Shown: positions 7,391 to 16,563 of the stretch, in pieces
How positions within the stretch are numbered: the stretch's first letter is position 1
How the letters are laid out: every line of letters begins with the position of its first letter
Assembly: GCA_030646715.1 (NCBI GenBank)
Contig: JAUSLJ010000035.1
Location: 62,001 to 126,000 of the forward strand
Source of the DNA: Agitococcus sp.
GTDB taxonomy: Bacteria; Pseudomonadota; Gammaproteobacteria; Pseudomonadales; Moraxellaceae
DNA: 64,000 nucleotides
Direction of reading: 5' to 3'
The notes under the pieces: generated by a model
Database searches by the model: none
Seen by the model: only the letters and a program-made list of their open reading frames with translations
What the model was told of the DNA's origin: nothing
Program-made: the position numbers and the translations under genes

Positions 7391-7984
7391 TTAATACAAT
7401 CTTGCCAATGGTCTAGTTTTAGCATTTTGACCTTTTAACCAAATACCCATTAACACTGGCGCAGACAACATACTTGCGATGGTTTCGGCGACCAAATGAC
7501 CATTTTCTATCTTGTCGCCCTTGATGCGAGCAATGAGCGCGTCAAAAGAGTTTCCCGATAAATTGGCAAAATAAATAGCGTGTATAAATGCCAAAATCTC
7601 TTGTTGCTGAGGTTCTGAAAAGGTGTCAGTTAAACGTTGTTGTGCTTGCGCTGAAGGTTGGCGAAGCGTATCTGCAAAATGTTGGGCGAACAAAATAGCG
7701 ACAGCCTCTTGCGTGTCAGGCGGCTGCGGCGCGTCGTGATTTAATAAGCCTGCTAACTCTTCGATGTTGACTCCTTCCTCTAACGCTAAACCTGTATGCA
7801 CCCAGTCACAATAACGGCAATCGTTGACCGATGTCACCGCGAGCATGACTTGCTCTTGTAATGCCCGTGACGTAGTAGGATTTCTTAATGCCATGACGAT
7901 TCGTGGTGCAGATACCACTGCCATTGCGGCACTTTTGACCAATAACGGCATATCAAAGGTACGTTTATTAAATGTCTGTTTCAT
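7391..7984 (-). CDS. Carboxymuconolactone decarboxylase/AhpD-like protein
   Basis: This 197-residue helical protein has the AhpD-type core with a redox CxxC (CRYC, about residues 57-60) followed by WVHTGLALEEG, matching the CMD domain in which the cysteine pair and a nearby His relay protons or electrons in peroxide defence. It lacks the exact lactone-decarboxylase context. Its start overlaps the end of the upstream GMC oxidoreductase gene by 17 bases, indicating translational coupling, so it may remove peroxide or reduce a product made by that flavoenzyme (inference). Confidence 0.82.
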   Translation of the reverse strand: MKQTFNKRTFDMPLLVKSAAMAVVSAPRIVMALRNPTTSRALQEQVMLAVTSVNDCRYCDWVHTGLALEEGVNIEELAGLLNHDAPQPPDTQEAVAILFAQHFADTLRQPSAQAQQRLTDTFSEPQQQEILAFIHAIYFANLSGNSFDALIARIKGDKIENGHLVAETIASMLSAPVLMGIWLKGQNAKTRPLARLY

Positions 7985-9425
7985 GGTTTTTCATCTCACT
8001 TAAAATATGTTGGCTAACATGACTTGCCCATGCGGCAATGGTCATAGAGGGTGGAGTGCCCGTTGCGGCGGGTAAGGCACTACCGTCACTGACGTATAAA
8101 TGGCGATGGCCGTGTACTTGTCCTTTTGCGTTAATGACGCTATCTTGTTGATGATTGCCAACACGCGCTCCGCCGAGTGGATGGACGGTAATTGCCCGTT
8201 GCGGCAGAAACCACACCCGTTTTTTATCGTGTTGACTGAGTAAATCAAAGGCGTGATAGATGTGCGCGAGTATGGGATTTTTTGCTTGTTGATAATCAAT
8301 ATGTAATTCGTCATTACGCCATGTGACCCGACCATTGGCTTCGTCATTCCCCATGCCCACTAAGGCTAACCAAGATTTAGCGGAACGTCGCAAAAAAGCA
8401 GGCAACAAAGGAATTTGGTCTATACCATTGATACCTAAGGCATACAGCATCGGACTATCAGGCAAACCACGTAGCTTAAAACGTCCTAAAGTGGGTGTGC
8501 CTGTTCTAAAGTCATCGTCTTTTGTGCCTGCTTGCCAGATGGCAAAGACATCGCCATTACCCGAAAAGCCCTTGCCCAAAGCAGGCATCTGCGCCAAACC
8601 ACCCAATGCCTGAGAACGAAATAATAGCCGCAAACTATTGAGTGTACCTGCGGCAATCACAACTCGTTTAGCCAATAAAAAACGATATTTTTGTACGCTG
8701 TGGTCAAATACCTCTACCCGATAGCCTGTCTGTTGCTGATGAATCGTTAAACATTCATGTTGAGCGTAAACGGTTAAGCCTTTGGTTAATAATGGCGCAA
8801 GTAATAAACTATCCAGCGTGACTTTATGGCCGTTGGCATCACCTAAAAAAGCATTGTTAGCATAGGTATGACCAAAACGAAAACCCAAAGCGGGTTGCTC
8901 AATCTTGGTATCCAAGGCAGGATGATGACCTAGACGCTGTGGCACTAAATTGACAATATTATCGGATTCCTGAGCAGGTCGAGATCCCATGCGTGACAGT
9001 ATCCATTGGTAGTGCGCTTCCATGTTGTCGGCACTCAGACCATTGGCTCGATTATCCCAATAATTAGCTAACAGGGGGCGCGTATTCATCGCCAAATAGA
9101 CATGACTACCGCCACCAACACCCGATGAACAAATACTGGTCATGCCTTTATCATAATGAATATCAAATAAGCCATTTGTGTTCAGCACTTGTCGTTGCGC
9201 CAAACGACCACCAACACTAACTTCCCGCAATAAATGACTGGCAAAGTATTTACCGTGTGGTAATGGGGCACGTTGTGTTAAGGGATAGTCTTTGAGTGCA
9301 GCCGTTTCTCGCCAAGCACCGCGTTCCAATAACGTGACTTTTTGTCCTGCTTCTACCAAACGAGCCGCAACCACTGCGCCGCCAAAACCACTGCCAATGA
9401 TTAACGTGTCTATACAGGATGCCAT
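7968..9425 (-). CDS. GMC/cholesterol-oxidase-type FAD-dependent oxidoreductase
   Basis: The 485-residue protein begins with a dinucleotide-binding motif, IIGSGFGGAVVAARL, followed by TLLERGAW. A SSGVGGGSHVYLAMN segment and the C-terminal HPLGGARVG, then YVSDGSALPAATGTPPSMTIAA, match the GMC/cholesterol-oxidase group that oxidises alcohols, often sterols or long-chain lipids, with FAD. No signal peptide or Tat motif is seen, so it is probably cytosolic. It is the middle gene of a tight minus-strand trio: an uncharacterised protein 5 bases upstream and an overlapping AhpD-like gene downstream. The exact alcohol substrate is unknown. Confidence 0.83.
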   Translation of the reverse strand: MASCIDTLIIGSGFGGAVVAARLVEAGQKVTLLERGAWRETAALKDYPLTQRAPLPHGKYFASHLLREVSVGGRLAQRQVLNTNGLFDIHYDKGMTSICSSGVGGGSHVYLAMNTRPLLANYWDNRANGLSADNMEAHYQWILSRMGSRPAQESDNIVNLVPQRLGHHPALDTKIEQPALGFRFGHTYANNAFLGDANGHKVTLDSLLLAPLLTKGLTVYAQHECLTIHQQQTGYRVEVFDHSVQKYRFLLAKRVVIAAGTLNSLRLLFRSQALGGLAQMPALGKGFSGNGDVFAIWQAGTKDDDFRTGTPTLGRFKLRGLPDSPMLYALGINGIDQIPLLPAFLRRSAKSWLALVGMGNDEANGRVTWRNDELHIDYQQAKNPILAHIYHAFDLLSQHDKKRVWFLPQRAITVHPLGGARVGNHQQDSVINAKGQVHGHRHLYVSDGSALPAATGTPPSMTIAAWASHVSQHILSEMKNHETDI

Positions 9426-9430
9426 AATCT

Positions 9431-9928
9431 TTAATCTGCCTGTAAGCTAAAGTAGGCAACACAAAACAAACCTTTTGCGGTCTGCCAGTTCATTCGCGCC
9501 AAAAATACACCGTCTGATAAGGTTCGTACTTCACCGCGAATCGCTCGTAACAGCGCAGGATTGGCGGTGACGTTATAATCTAACCATAAAACAGGCGCAC
9601 CATCATGAGGGCTATTCTGGGTGGAAATGGCATATTCACCAAAAGGAAGGCTAATCCCAGCGAACCAATGATTTGCACCCACTTGATGCTCAAAGGACTT
9701 GCCATACCAAGGATTGAGCGGTGTTGCCAATAACGCGCTTAACGCGAATAAAAGAGGACGTGGTAAATGTTGTGCAGCAAACGGCGCGAGTAATCGACCG
9801 TGCCATTGATGGCCAGCTAAGACGTTAATATCGGCTGTGGCTAAAGTGGAAAATAACTCAGCCAATTCATCTTGGCGCAAATGGCCTAAGCGTGGACGAG
9901 TGGTGTGAGCGAGTGATAATGCAGACAT
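9431..9928 (-). CDS. Uncharacterised protein, first gene of GMC oxidoreductase operon
   Basis: The frame extends upstream to a GTG at 9973, but the ATG at 9928 has a GGA ribosome site nine bases away and gives a compact 165-residue protein starting MSALSLAHTTRPRLG. I do not recognise the family with confidence. WHGRLLAPF, NPWYGKSF, a beta-rich middle and GEVRTLSDGVFLARM recall GXWXG/DUF4334-type lipocalin-like domains. It ends five bases before the GMC oxidoreductase start, so the two are surely cotranscribed; a substrate-binding or accessory role for that enzyme is only inference. Confidence 0.6.
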   Translation of the reverse strand: MSALSLAHTTRPRLGHLRQDELAELFSTLATADINVLAGHQWHGRLLAPFAAQHLPRPLLFALSALLATPLNPWYGKSFEHQVGANHWFAGISLPFGEYAISTQNSPHDGAPVLWLDYNVTANPALLRAIRGEVRTLSDGVFLARMNWQTAKGLFCVAYFSLQAD

Positions 9929-10021
9929 AATCGTCATTCCAACAGAAGTAATGACGGCTAGTATCTCTATCACTCAAACAGATAACAAACGATAAAAATA
10001 GCGCAGATAGATTAGAAAAAC

Positions 10022-10912
10022 TTAACTAAACGTATTTAGTTGGCTTGTTAACCAGTCTATAAATGACTGAATAGCAGGTTCTTGCAGCCGTCCTTCAGCA
10101 CAGACGGCATAAATTGCACCGATAGGGCCTAGAGGTGGATAGGGCGCAACTAATTGTTGTTTTTCTAATAAGGGATTTTCGAGGGGATACAAAGCCAATG
10201 CCACGCCTAAACTACGTGCAGCTTCTAATGCAGCAGGATAGTCATCAACATAAAACTCGTCTGTGGGTGAAGGTGTTCCTAAGCCTGTTTTAGCAAAAAA
10301 CTCTGGCCAAGCTTGTGGCCGACTGGTCATGTGAATCAATGGTGCATGGCGTAAATTCAGCGGATGCCCTGTTAAATCAAATGCTTCATTAATAGCAGCA
10401 GGGCAAACAGGTTGAATAGAAACGTCTAACAGCTTGCGATGTTCACAGCCTTGCCACGGCGGTTCACCAAAACGAATGGCTAAATCAACAGCTGAATGTA
10501 ATAAATCTGCATTGGCTAAGGTGACATCAAGGCGTAATTTGATATCAGGATGGGCTTGTTGAAAGTCATGTAAATGCGGAAACACGACATTATTAGCGAC
10601 AGGCGGCATTAAACTGACCCGTAACATTGTGCAACTATAACGTTGGCGTAAGGCTTCGGTGCTGCGTGTGATAGCTAATAAAAGGGGATTAATGTCTTGC
10701 CAATAATGACGACCCGCCTCACTCAACACCAAACCTTGTCCTTGCCGATCAAAGAGTTTAACGTCAAGTTGCGACTCCAAGTCGCGTATTTGTTGACTCA
10801 CCGCAGAAGAGGTGATGTGTAACTCTTCGGCGGCGAGTTTAAAACTCTGTAATCGTGCTGCACTTTCAAAAGTGCGTAGAAGATTGAGTGATGAGAGGCG
10901 TTGGACAGACAT
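10022..10912 (-). CDS. LysR-family transcriptional regulator (GcvA-like)
   Basis: The 296-residue protein has the N-terminal winged helix of LysR proteins (residues about 6-65, with LAAEELHITSSAVSQQIRDLE as the HTH) and the periplasmic-binding-like effector domain after it; RFGEPPWQGCEHRKLLD is typical of the GcvA/AmpR subgroup. It lies immediately downstream of lipA on the same strand with a two-base gap. Enterobacteria also keep a LysR gene (ybeF) next to lipA, but orthology is not shown. Target genes are unknown; the adjacent GMC operon on the same strand is one candidate. Confidence 0.88.
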   Translation of the reverse strand: MSVQRLSSLNLLRTFESAARLQSFKLAAEELHITSSAVSQQIRDLESQLDVKLFDRQGQGLVLSEAGRHYWQDINPLLLAITRSTEALRQRYSCTMLRVSLMPPVANNVVFPHLHDFQQAHPDIKLRLDVTLANADLLHSAVDLAIRFGEPPWQGCEHRKLLDVSIQPVCPAAINEAFDLTGHPLNLRHAPLIHMTSRPQAWPEFFAKTGLGTPSPTDEFYVDDYPAALEAARSLGVALALYPLENPLLEKQQLVAPYPPLGPIGAIYAVCAEGRLQEPAIQSFIDWLTSQLNTFS

Positions 10913-10913
10913 C

Positions 10914-11870
10914 TTAAGTCAACGCCTTACCTTCATACTGCCGATCCGCATGATACGATGACCGTACCATTGGCCCACTCCAAATGTTTTTAAAGCCAAT
11001 CTTTATGCCGTAATCAGCAAACTCTTTAAACTCATCAGGATGCACAAAACGATCAACAGGGGCGTGGCTTTTAGAGGGTTGTAAATACTGGCCGATAGTA
11101 ATCAAGTCCACGTTATGAGCGCGTAAATCATCCAAAACGGCAAACACTTCTTCTTTCGTTTCACCAATGCCGACCATCAAACCACATTTCGTCGCTACGT
11201 CTGGGCATTCTTCTTTAAAGCGTTTTAACAAACTCAAGGAGTGTTGATAATCTGAACCTGGTCTAATAGCTTTATAAATACGCGGCACGGTTTCAATGTT
11301 GTGGTTAAACACGTCAGGTGGACATTCGCGCATAATCCGCAAGGCAATATCCATTCTTCCTCTAAAATCCGGCACTAATACTTCAATTTTAATGTTGGGA
11401 TTCAGTGCGCGTGTTTCACTAATACAATCGACAAAATGTTGTGCGCCACCATCTTTTAAGTCATCACGATCAACCGACGTGACGACCACATATTTCAATT
11501 TTAAATTAGCGACGGTTTCGGCTAAATGTTTGGGTTCGTCTGGGTCTAAATTATTGGGGCGGCCATGAGCCACATCGCAAAACGGACAACGACGGGTACA
11601 AATATCACCCATAATCATAAAGGTTGCTGTACCGCTACCAAAACATTCAGGCAAATTAGGGCAGGCAGCTTCTTCGCAGACGGTATGTAATTTTTGCTCG
11701 CGCAATACACCTTTTATGCGTTGAATTTCGTTAGGGTTAGAAATTTTGACGCGAATCCAATCTGGCTTGCGGGGTAGCGTCTCGGTAGGAATGATTTTGA
11801 CAGGAATACGCGCCAATTTTTCCGCACCGCGTAATTTTTCGCCCGTTACTACTTTAGCTACTTCGTTCAT
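10914..11870 (-). CDS. lipA: Lipoyl synthase
   Basis: This 318-residue radical-SAM enzyme inserts two sulfurs into octanoyl groups on lipoyl domains. Both iron-sulfur sites are visible: the auxiliary-cluster cysteines in [12 protein letters not shown] and the radical-SAM motif CTRRCPFC. Downstream segments [27 protein letters not shown] and GLMVGIGET are family hallmarks, and the C-terminus has the conserved RSSYHAD. In many relatives it follows lipB; here lipB lies about 9 kb away on the same strand, and the nearest partner is a LysR gene. The start ATG lies in a consistent N-terminal context. Confidence 0.97.
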   Translation of the reverse strand: MNEVAKVVTGEKLRGAEKLARIPVKIIPTETLPRKPDWIRVKISNPNEIQRIKGVLREQKLHTVCEEAACPNLPECFGSGTATFMIMGDICTRRCPFCDVAHGRPNNLDPDEPKHLAETVANLKLKYVVVTSVDRDDLKDGGAQHFVDCISETRALNPNIKIEVLVPDFRGRMDIALRIMRECPPDVFNHNIETVPRIYKAIRPGSDYQHSLSLLKRFKEECPDVATKCGLMVGIGETKEEVFAVLDDLRAHNVDLITIGQYLQPSKSHAPVDRFVHPDEFKEFADYGIKIGFKNIWSGPMVRSSYHADRQYEGKALT

Positions 11871-11989
11871 TCATCTATCCCCATCAGTAATCTTGCTATT
11901 TTAACCTGAGTTGAGAAGTAATGTCTTATCGACAAAGGTATTATAGAAATTAAGTCTCTCTTATTATTTGCTTCACATGAGAAAAGATC

Positions 11990-12589
11990 ATGGCCGATTC
12001 TTGTTATGTCTGTGGTACAGAAAAAAGCTTAGATAATTGTATTACCTGTGAAAAACCTGTTTGTAAAAGTCATGCTGGACACATGAAAAACTATTATTCG
12101 GGTGATGGTAAAAAAGGCCGCGCCTGTCAAAACTGCATAGACGAAGGATTAGCCAATCCGGATTATGGTTTATCAGATATGCACTTGGTGGTGCCAGATG
12201 CCGTTAAACGCTTTGAAAATAAAATTTATCCGCGTATTCATAATGATCTTGAAAACTTAACTGAAAAAGTCAAAACAGAGTCTTTTGCTGAGGCGCATAT
12301 TTTGGTTAAAGAGTTGGAAGAGTCGATTAAACGGACGGCTGAAAGTGTGACCCAACATATTGAGCAATCAGCGGATAAAATGGTCGCTGAAACCTTAGTG
12401 AAGGTGCAAGATACCTTGGCGCAATTAACACAAGAGTTGACTCAAGCGATTGGCCATCAACGGGTAGAAGTGTCGTCAGATGCCGAAAAAATTATTCGTG
12501 AGTTGAGCAAAGCCATACAAACATCGTTGATCTATGTCGCGGTGATTATTGTCATTGGTTTGGCAGGGATTAAACTGATTTTAGGGTGA
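11990..12589 (+). CDS. Zinc cross-brace, coiled-coil, tail-anchored protein
   Basis: I do not recognise a named family. The 199-residue protein starts with eight regularly spaced ligands: C5-x2-C8, C17-x2-C20, C25-x2-H28 and C46-x2-C49, the pattern of two-zinc cross-brace domains (B-box/FYVE/RING-like). Residues about 75-175 are charged and helical with heptad-like spacing, suggesting a coiled coil. The last 22 residues (TSLIYVAVIIVIGLAGIKLI region) form one membrane helix with almost nothing after it, a tail anchor; there is no signal peptide. The formate dehydrogenase gene starts 22 bases after its stop, so cotranscription is likely. Function unknown. Confidence 0.72.
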   Translation: MADSCYVCGTEKSLDNCITCEKPVCKSHAGHMKNYYSGDGKKGRACQNCIDEGLANPDYGLSDMHLVVPDAVKRFENKIYPRIHNDLENLTEKVKTESFAEAHILVKELEESIKRTAESVTQHIEQSADKMVAETLVKVQDTLAQLTQELTQAIGHQRVEVSSDAEKIIRELSKAIQTSLIYVAVIIVIGLAGIKLILG

Positions 12590-12611
12590 TGTGATAAAAG
12601 GAGACCCATTT

Positions 12612-14663
12612 ATGCATACAGTCAGTTCGATTTGCCCGTTTTGTGGTGTTGGGTGTGGCATGGGTTTGCGTGTTGAAGATAATCGGGTTGTTGCGGTCGA
12701 GCCTGTGCCGAATCATCCTGTCAGTCAGGGTAAGTTGTGCGCTAAAGGCTGGAATACGGCGTTTGGTGTTGATCCTGAGCAACGTATTACCCATCCGCTA
12801 AAACGGCAAGGACATGACTTTGTCCCTGTTTCATGGGCGGAAGCCTTAGATGATATTGCTGAGCAATTACGCGATATTTTAGCCAATGATGGCTCTCAAA
12901 CCGTTGGTGTGATTAGTTGTGCGCGTGCCACCAACGAAGATAATTACGCGCTGCAAAAATTCGCCCGTGCCGTGTTAGGGACGCATAATATCGACCATTG
13001 TGCGCGTATTTGTCATAGTCCGTCGGTAGCAGGATTGGCGCAAACCTTAGGTTCAGGCGCAATGACTAATAACATGGCCGATGTTGACCATGCCGATTTA
13101 ATTGTCATTTGGGGCGCAGATGTCACCGAAAATCATGCCATTTTGGGTGGTCGTATCATTCAAGCCAAACTGAATGGTGCAAAATTAATCGTCGTTGACC
13201 CTCGCAGTACTCGTTTAGCCAAACTTGCGGATTTACATATACCTCTGCATCTCGGTAGTAATATCGCATTGGCGAATGGCTTATTGCATATTATTTTTCG
13301 TGAAGGCTGGCAAGCATCGTCATTTTTGGCGGAGCGTGTCGAAGGGCTTGATAGGTTGCAAGCTCATGTCACGGCATGGACTCCCGAACGAGTACAGCGA
13401 GAAACAGGGATTACGCCTGAACTGTTGTATCGTTTTGCTCAGATGTATGCCCATTCTCCTGCGGCGATGTTGTGTTATGGCATGGGAATTACTCAGTTTG
13501 CCTGTGGCACCAATAACGTGATTGCGCTTTCAAATTTGGTCTTAGTGTGTGGTCAAATCGGACGGGCAGGAACGGGCATCAATCCCTTACGCGGCCAAAA
13601 TAATGTCCAAGGTGCGTGCGATATGGGTTGTTTGCCGAATGTCTATTCGGGTTATCAAGCAGTCAATGATGCGGAAGTACGGGCAAAGTTTGCTCATGCG
13701 TGGCAAGTACCGCAGTCTGAACAACAAGGCATGACCTCTTTGGCGATGATGCACGCCGCCCGTGATGGCGTGATGCGGGCGATGATCATTGCGGGCGAAG
13801 ACCCCGCATTGACTGACCCCGACCAAACGGAAGTTGTGAATGCGCTGAAGAAGTTAGATTTATTAGTGGTGTTGGAAATGCATCTCACCGCAACCGCACA
13901 GTTGGCAGATTATGTGTTGCCTGTGGCTTCCTTTGCCGAAAAAGACGGCACATTTAGTAATTGTGAACGACGAGTGCAACGGGTACGTAAAGCCATTGAG
14001 CCACCCAATAGTTGTTTAACTGATTGGCAAATTGCAGGCGAACTGGCACGACGTTTAGGCTATGACGGTATATCTTGGCAAACGAGTGAGCAGGTTTTTA
14101 GCGAACTGGCAGCGTTAACGCCTATTTTTTCGGGCATGACTTACGTTTTATTGGCACAGAATCAGGGCTTGCAATGGCCTTGTAACGATCAAGCTCCTTT
14201 AGGTACACCGACTCTTCATCAACAGACTTTTCCTTTGCAAGCTAATGGTAAAGCACGAGTCATCGCGTTGGAATCGGCTGAACCTGCGGAAATGCCCGAT
14301 GCCGAATACCCTTTAGCATTTACCACCCAACGTCTGCATTTTCATTATGGTTGTGGTTCGATGACCCGATGCGCGCCTGTTTTAGAGCGCGAAACGCCAT
14401 TAGGGTTATTATTGATGAATCCTAGCGATGCTCAACAGTATGGCCTAAGTCAACATGCGCCTGTGCGTGTCAGTTCGCGGCGTGGTCAAGTCGATACACG
14501 TGTCGAAATTACGGCGGATTTACCTGTGGGTGTCGTCAGTATGCCGTATCATTTTAACGAAGCCCCATGTAATCGGTTAACCAATACTGCTCAAGACCCG
14601 ATCACCAAAATGCCCGAATTAAAAGCCTGTGCGGTGCGTGTGGAAAGGAGGGTGTCACCATGA
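12612..14663 (+). CDS. Molybdopterin formate dehydrogenase, catalytic subunit (Cys type)
   Basis: An AAAGGAG ribosome site at 12597-12603 sets the start at this ATG, giving 683 residues. The N-terminus binds a 4Fe-4S cluster through C8, C11, C15 and C43, followed by GKLCAKGW. The metal ligand is Cys134 in HCARICHSPSV, where E. coli FdhF has selenocysteine. Later motifs VIWGADVTENHAILG, NPLRGQNNVQGACDMG and a C-terminal MopB ligand-binding domain (ending near NRLTNTAQDP) fit cytosolic formate dehydrogenases. No Tat signal is present. It overlaps the following iron-sulfur subunit by four bases (ATGA). Formate oxidation to CO2 is well supported; the acceptor is inferred from the partners. Confidence 0.88.
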   Translation: MHTVSSICPFCGVGCGMGLRVEDNRVVAVEPVPNHPVSQGKLCAKGWNTAFGVDPEQRITHPLKRQGHDFVPVSWAEALDDIAEQLRDILANDGSQTVGVISCARATNEDNYALQKFARAVLGTHNIDHCARICHSPSVAGLAQTLGSGAMTNNMADVDHADLIVIWGADVTENHAILGGRIIQAKLNGAKLIVVDPRSTRLAKLADLHIPLHLGSNIALANGLLHIIFREGWQASSFLAERVEGLDRLQAHVTAWTPERVQRETGITPELLYRFAQMYAHSPAAMLCYGMGITQFACGTNNVIALSNLVLVCGQIGRAGTGINPLRGQNNVQGACDMGCLPNVYSGYQAVNDAEVRAKFAHAWQVPQSEQQGMTSLAMMHAARDGVMRAMIIAGEDPALTDPDQTEVVNALKKLDLLVVLEMHLTATAQLADYVLPVASFAEKDGTFSNCERRVQRVRKAIEPPNSCLTDWQIAGELARRLGYDGISWQTSEQVFSELAALTPIFSGMTYVLLAQNQGLQWPCNDQAPLGTPTLHQQTFPLQANGKARVIALESAEPAEMPDAEYPLAFTTQRLHFHYGCGSMTRCAPVLERETPLGLLLMNPSDAQQYGLSQHAPVRVSSRRGQVDTRVEITADLPVGVVSMPYHFNEAPCNRLTNTAQDPITKMPELKACAVRVERRVSP

Positions 14664-15670
14664 GTCAGCACAGTTATTCCTTGGCGGATTTACAGCCATT
14701 ACGTCAGCATCTCGCACAGTGGGGACAGTTACATGAGCCACGATTTGAGCCAGATGGCGTGTTACGGTGGATAGAAGCAGCGGTTGAAGACGTATTTCAA
14801 TGGACAGACGGCGTACCACTCACTTCATTAAAACCATTTTTCTTTGCTGAGCGTGAAACGGTATTTGTGTTTGATGGTCAGCAATTTCGGAGTCAATTAC
14901 CCTCCGTACCTAAACGTGTATTTTTTGGCGTGAAAGCCTGCGATGCCGCTGCCTTAGCTGTCCAAGACCGTTTTTTTGCGGAGGACAGTTATTATCAATC
15001 TCGAAGACAAGCGGCTTTAGTGGTGGCGGTGGATTGTCGTCATCCTTGCGCTAAAGGCTTTTGCCCTCTAACACAATCAGGGCCTTGTGTTTGTGAAGGT
15101 GCAGATATCATTTTGACCCCTGCGCCACACGGTTGGTATTTACAAGTCTCCACCGAAAAAGGCCAAACGGCATTGATCGGATTGTCGCTCGCCGCGAGTG
15201 ATGATATGACGGTTAATCAACATCGCCAAGAAACCGAACAACAGTGTTTAGCAGAGTTTGCGGATTTATCGACCTTAGCAACTGGCATGGCACGATTACA
15301 AGCAGGACAAGTCACCGCTCAAGAATGGGAAACGCTAGCTGTCCAATGTTTAAGTTGTTCGGGTTGCGTCAATTTATGTCCAACCTGTTCGTGTTTTACC
15401 ACCTTTGATCTCACTCATGCCGATCAAACGATCGTTCGTGAGCGGGTGTGGGATTCGTGTTTATATGACGGTTTTCAACGTGAAGCCAGCGACCATAATC
15501 CCACCGCAACGGCAGGTGCACGCAGTGCACGCTATTGGTTTCATAAATTTTCCCCTGCATTTATTCCCACTCAAGGGCGTTTAGGTTGTACGGGTTGTGG
15601 TCGTTGTGATGGTGTTTGTCCCACCGTTATTGGTGCACGTTCGGTGTTAACGAGGTTGGCATATGCTTAG
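14660..15670 (+). CDS. Iron-sulfur subunit, sulfhydrogenase beta (HydB)/AsrA-like
   Basis: This 336-residue protein carries two ferredoxin-type sites near the C-terminus: CLSCSGCVNLCPTCSC (about 231-246) and CTGCGRCDGVCP (about 311-322). The segment FFGVKACDAAAL and the cysteine-rich VDCRHPCAKGFC match the 4Fe-4S dicluster subunits of archaeal sulfhydrogenase (HydB) and anaerobic sulfite reductase A. Such subunits carry electrons between a catalytic core and a flavin subunit. Here the catalytic partner is a formate dehydrogenase, not a hydrogenase. It overlaps the genes on both sides by a few bases, so the three are translated together and probably form a complex. Confidence 0.82.
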   Translation: MSQHSYSLADLQPLRQHLAQWGQLHEPRFEPDGVLRWIEAAVEDVFQWTDGVPLTSLKPFFFAERETVFVFDGQQFRSQLPSVPKRVFFGVKACDAAALAVQDRFFAEDSYYQSRRQAALVVAVDCRHPCAKGFCPLTQSGPCVCEGADIILTPAPHGWYLQVSTEKGQTALIGLSLAASDDMTVNQHRQETEQQCLAEFADLSTLATGMARLQAGQVTAQEWETLAVQCLSCSGCVNLCPTCSCFTTFDLTHADQTIVRERVWDSCLYDGFQREASDHNPTATAGARSARYWFHKFSPAFIPTQGRLGCTGCGRCDGVCPTVIGARSVLTRLAYA

Positions 15671-16502
15671 TTTATTACCTGAAGTGGCTCATCTTATCGA
15701 CCGTTATCCCGATGGTACAGATGCATTACATTTACGTTTTCGTTTGGCGAATGGTGTGCGTTGGCAAGCGCAGTCTGGCCAGTTTTTTATGCTCAGTGTC
15801 ATGGGCATAGGTGAAGCGGCATTTACCTTTGTCAGTTTGCCCAATAGTGACGGTGAGTTTAGTGCCTTAGTGCGAAAAGTGGGGCATTTAACAGCGGCAT
15901 TATTTGAGTTACCTGTCGGTAGTGTTGTCGGCGTGCGCGGTGCTTTAGGCCAAGCGTGGCCAACACTGGAAAATAAATCGGTGTTAGTGATTGCAGGTGG
16001 TTGTGGCTTAGCGCCATTAGCATCATGGTTAGATTTGCGTTTACAGCAAGAAAATCAACAGACCGTTTTACTCTACAGCGTTAAAAATAATGATAGTCAG
16101 ATTCTTGCCCAAGAACGCTTAGCATGGCAGCGTCAAGACTTAACGATGTTGATGGTGGAAGATGACCCCACATGGCACAGTGCCGAACAATTAGCGCAAG
16201 CAACAGGTAAACGTTTAGATGCAGCCTTAGCGTCATTGCCTGAGCCACCGCAAGCCGTATTAACCTGTGGCCCCGAAGCGATGATGCTTGCCGTTGGTGA
16301 CATGTTAAGGCAACGGGGTGTTGCACCTGAGCACATTTATCTGTCTTTAGAACGGCGAATGCACTGTGGTGTCGGCTTGTGCGGCCATTGTTATTTAGGC
16401 TCTAGTTTGGTTTGTAAAGAAGGTACAGTGTTGAATCTTAGTCGTGTCCATGAGTTATTAAAGCAACAATTACCGAGCACGGTAGCATGGCAACATTGTT
16501 GA
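15663..16502 (+). CDS. FAD/NAD(P)-binding diaphorase subunit, HydG/AsrB-like
   Basis: The 279-residue protein has a ferredoxin-reductase fold: an FAD-binding barrel (about 1-95), an NAD-binding domain with VIAGGCGLAPLASWL and CGPEAMM, and a C-terminal 2Fe-2S site MHCGVGLCGHCYLG ending in a further Cys (VCKEG). This matches gamma subunits of sulfhydrogenase and sulfite reductase and the PyrK family. With the two preceding genes it would pass electrons from formate to NAD+ or NADP+. Which nucleotide is used cannot be read here. Translation overlaps the preceding gene by eight bases. Confidence 0.83.
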   Translation: MLSLLPEVAHLIDRYPDGTDALHLRFRLANGVRWQAQSGQFFMLSVMGIGEAAFTFVSLPNSDGEFSALVRKVGHLTAALFELPVGSVVGVRGALGQAWPTLENKSVLVIAGGCGLAPLASWLDLRLQQENQQTVLLYSVKNNDSQILAQERLAWQRQDLTMLMVEDDPTWHSAEQLAQATGKRLDAALASLPEPPQAVLTCGPEAMMLAVGDMLRQRGVAPEHIYLSLERRMHCGVGLCGHCYLGSSLVCKEGTVLNLSRVHELLKQQLPSTVAWQHC

Positions 16503-16563
16503 CCTAAGCGACAAGTGTTAAATTGCCGACATATTTTTAGGAATACCAAAGGAAGATACATTA

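Noticed and set aside
13225-13521. 98-residue plus-strand frame inside the formate dehydrogenase gene
   Set aside because: A shadow in another frame of a gene with many conserved motifs.
12612-14663. Selenocysteine in formate dehydrogenase
   Set aside because: The ligand position is a normal Cys codon (residue 134), and no in-frame TGA occurs.
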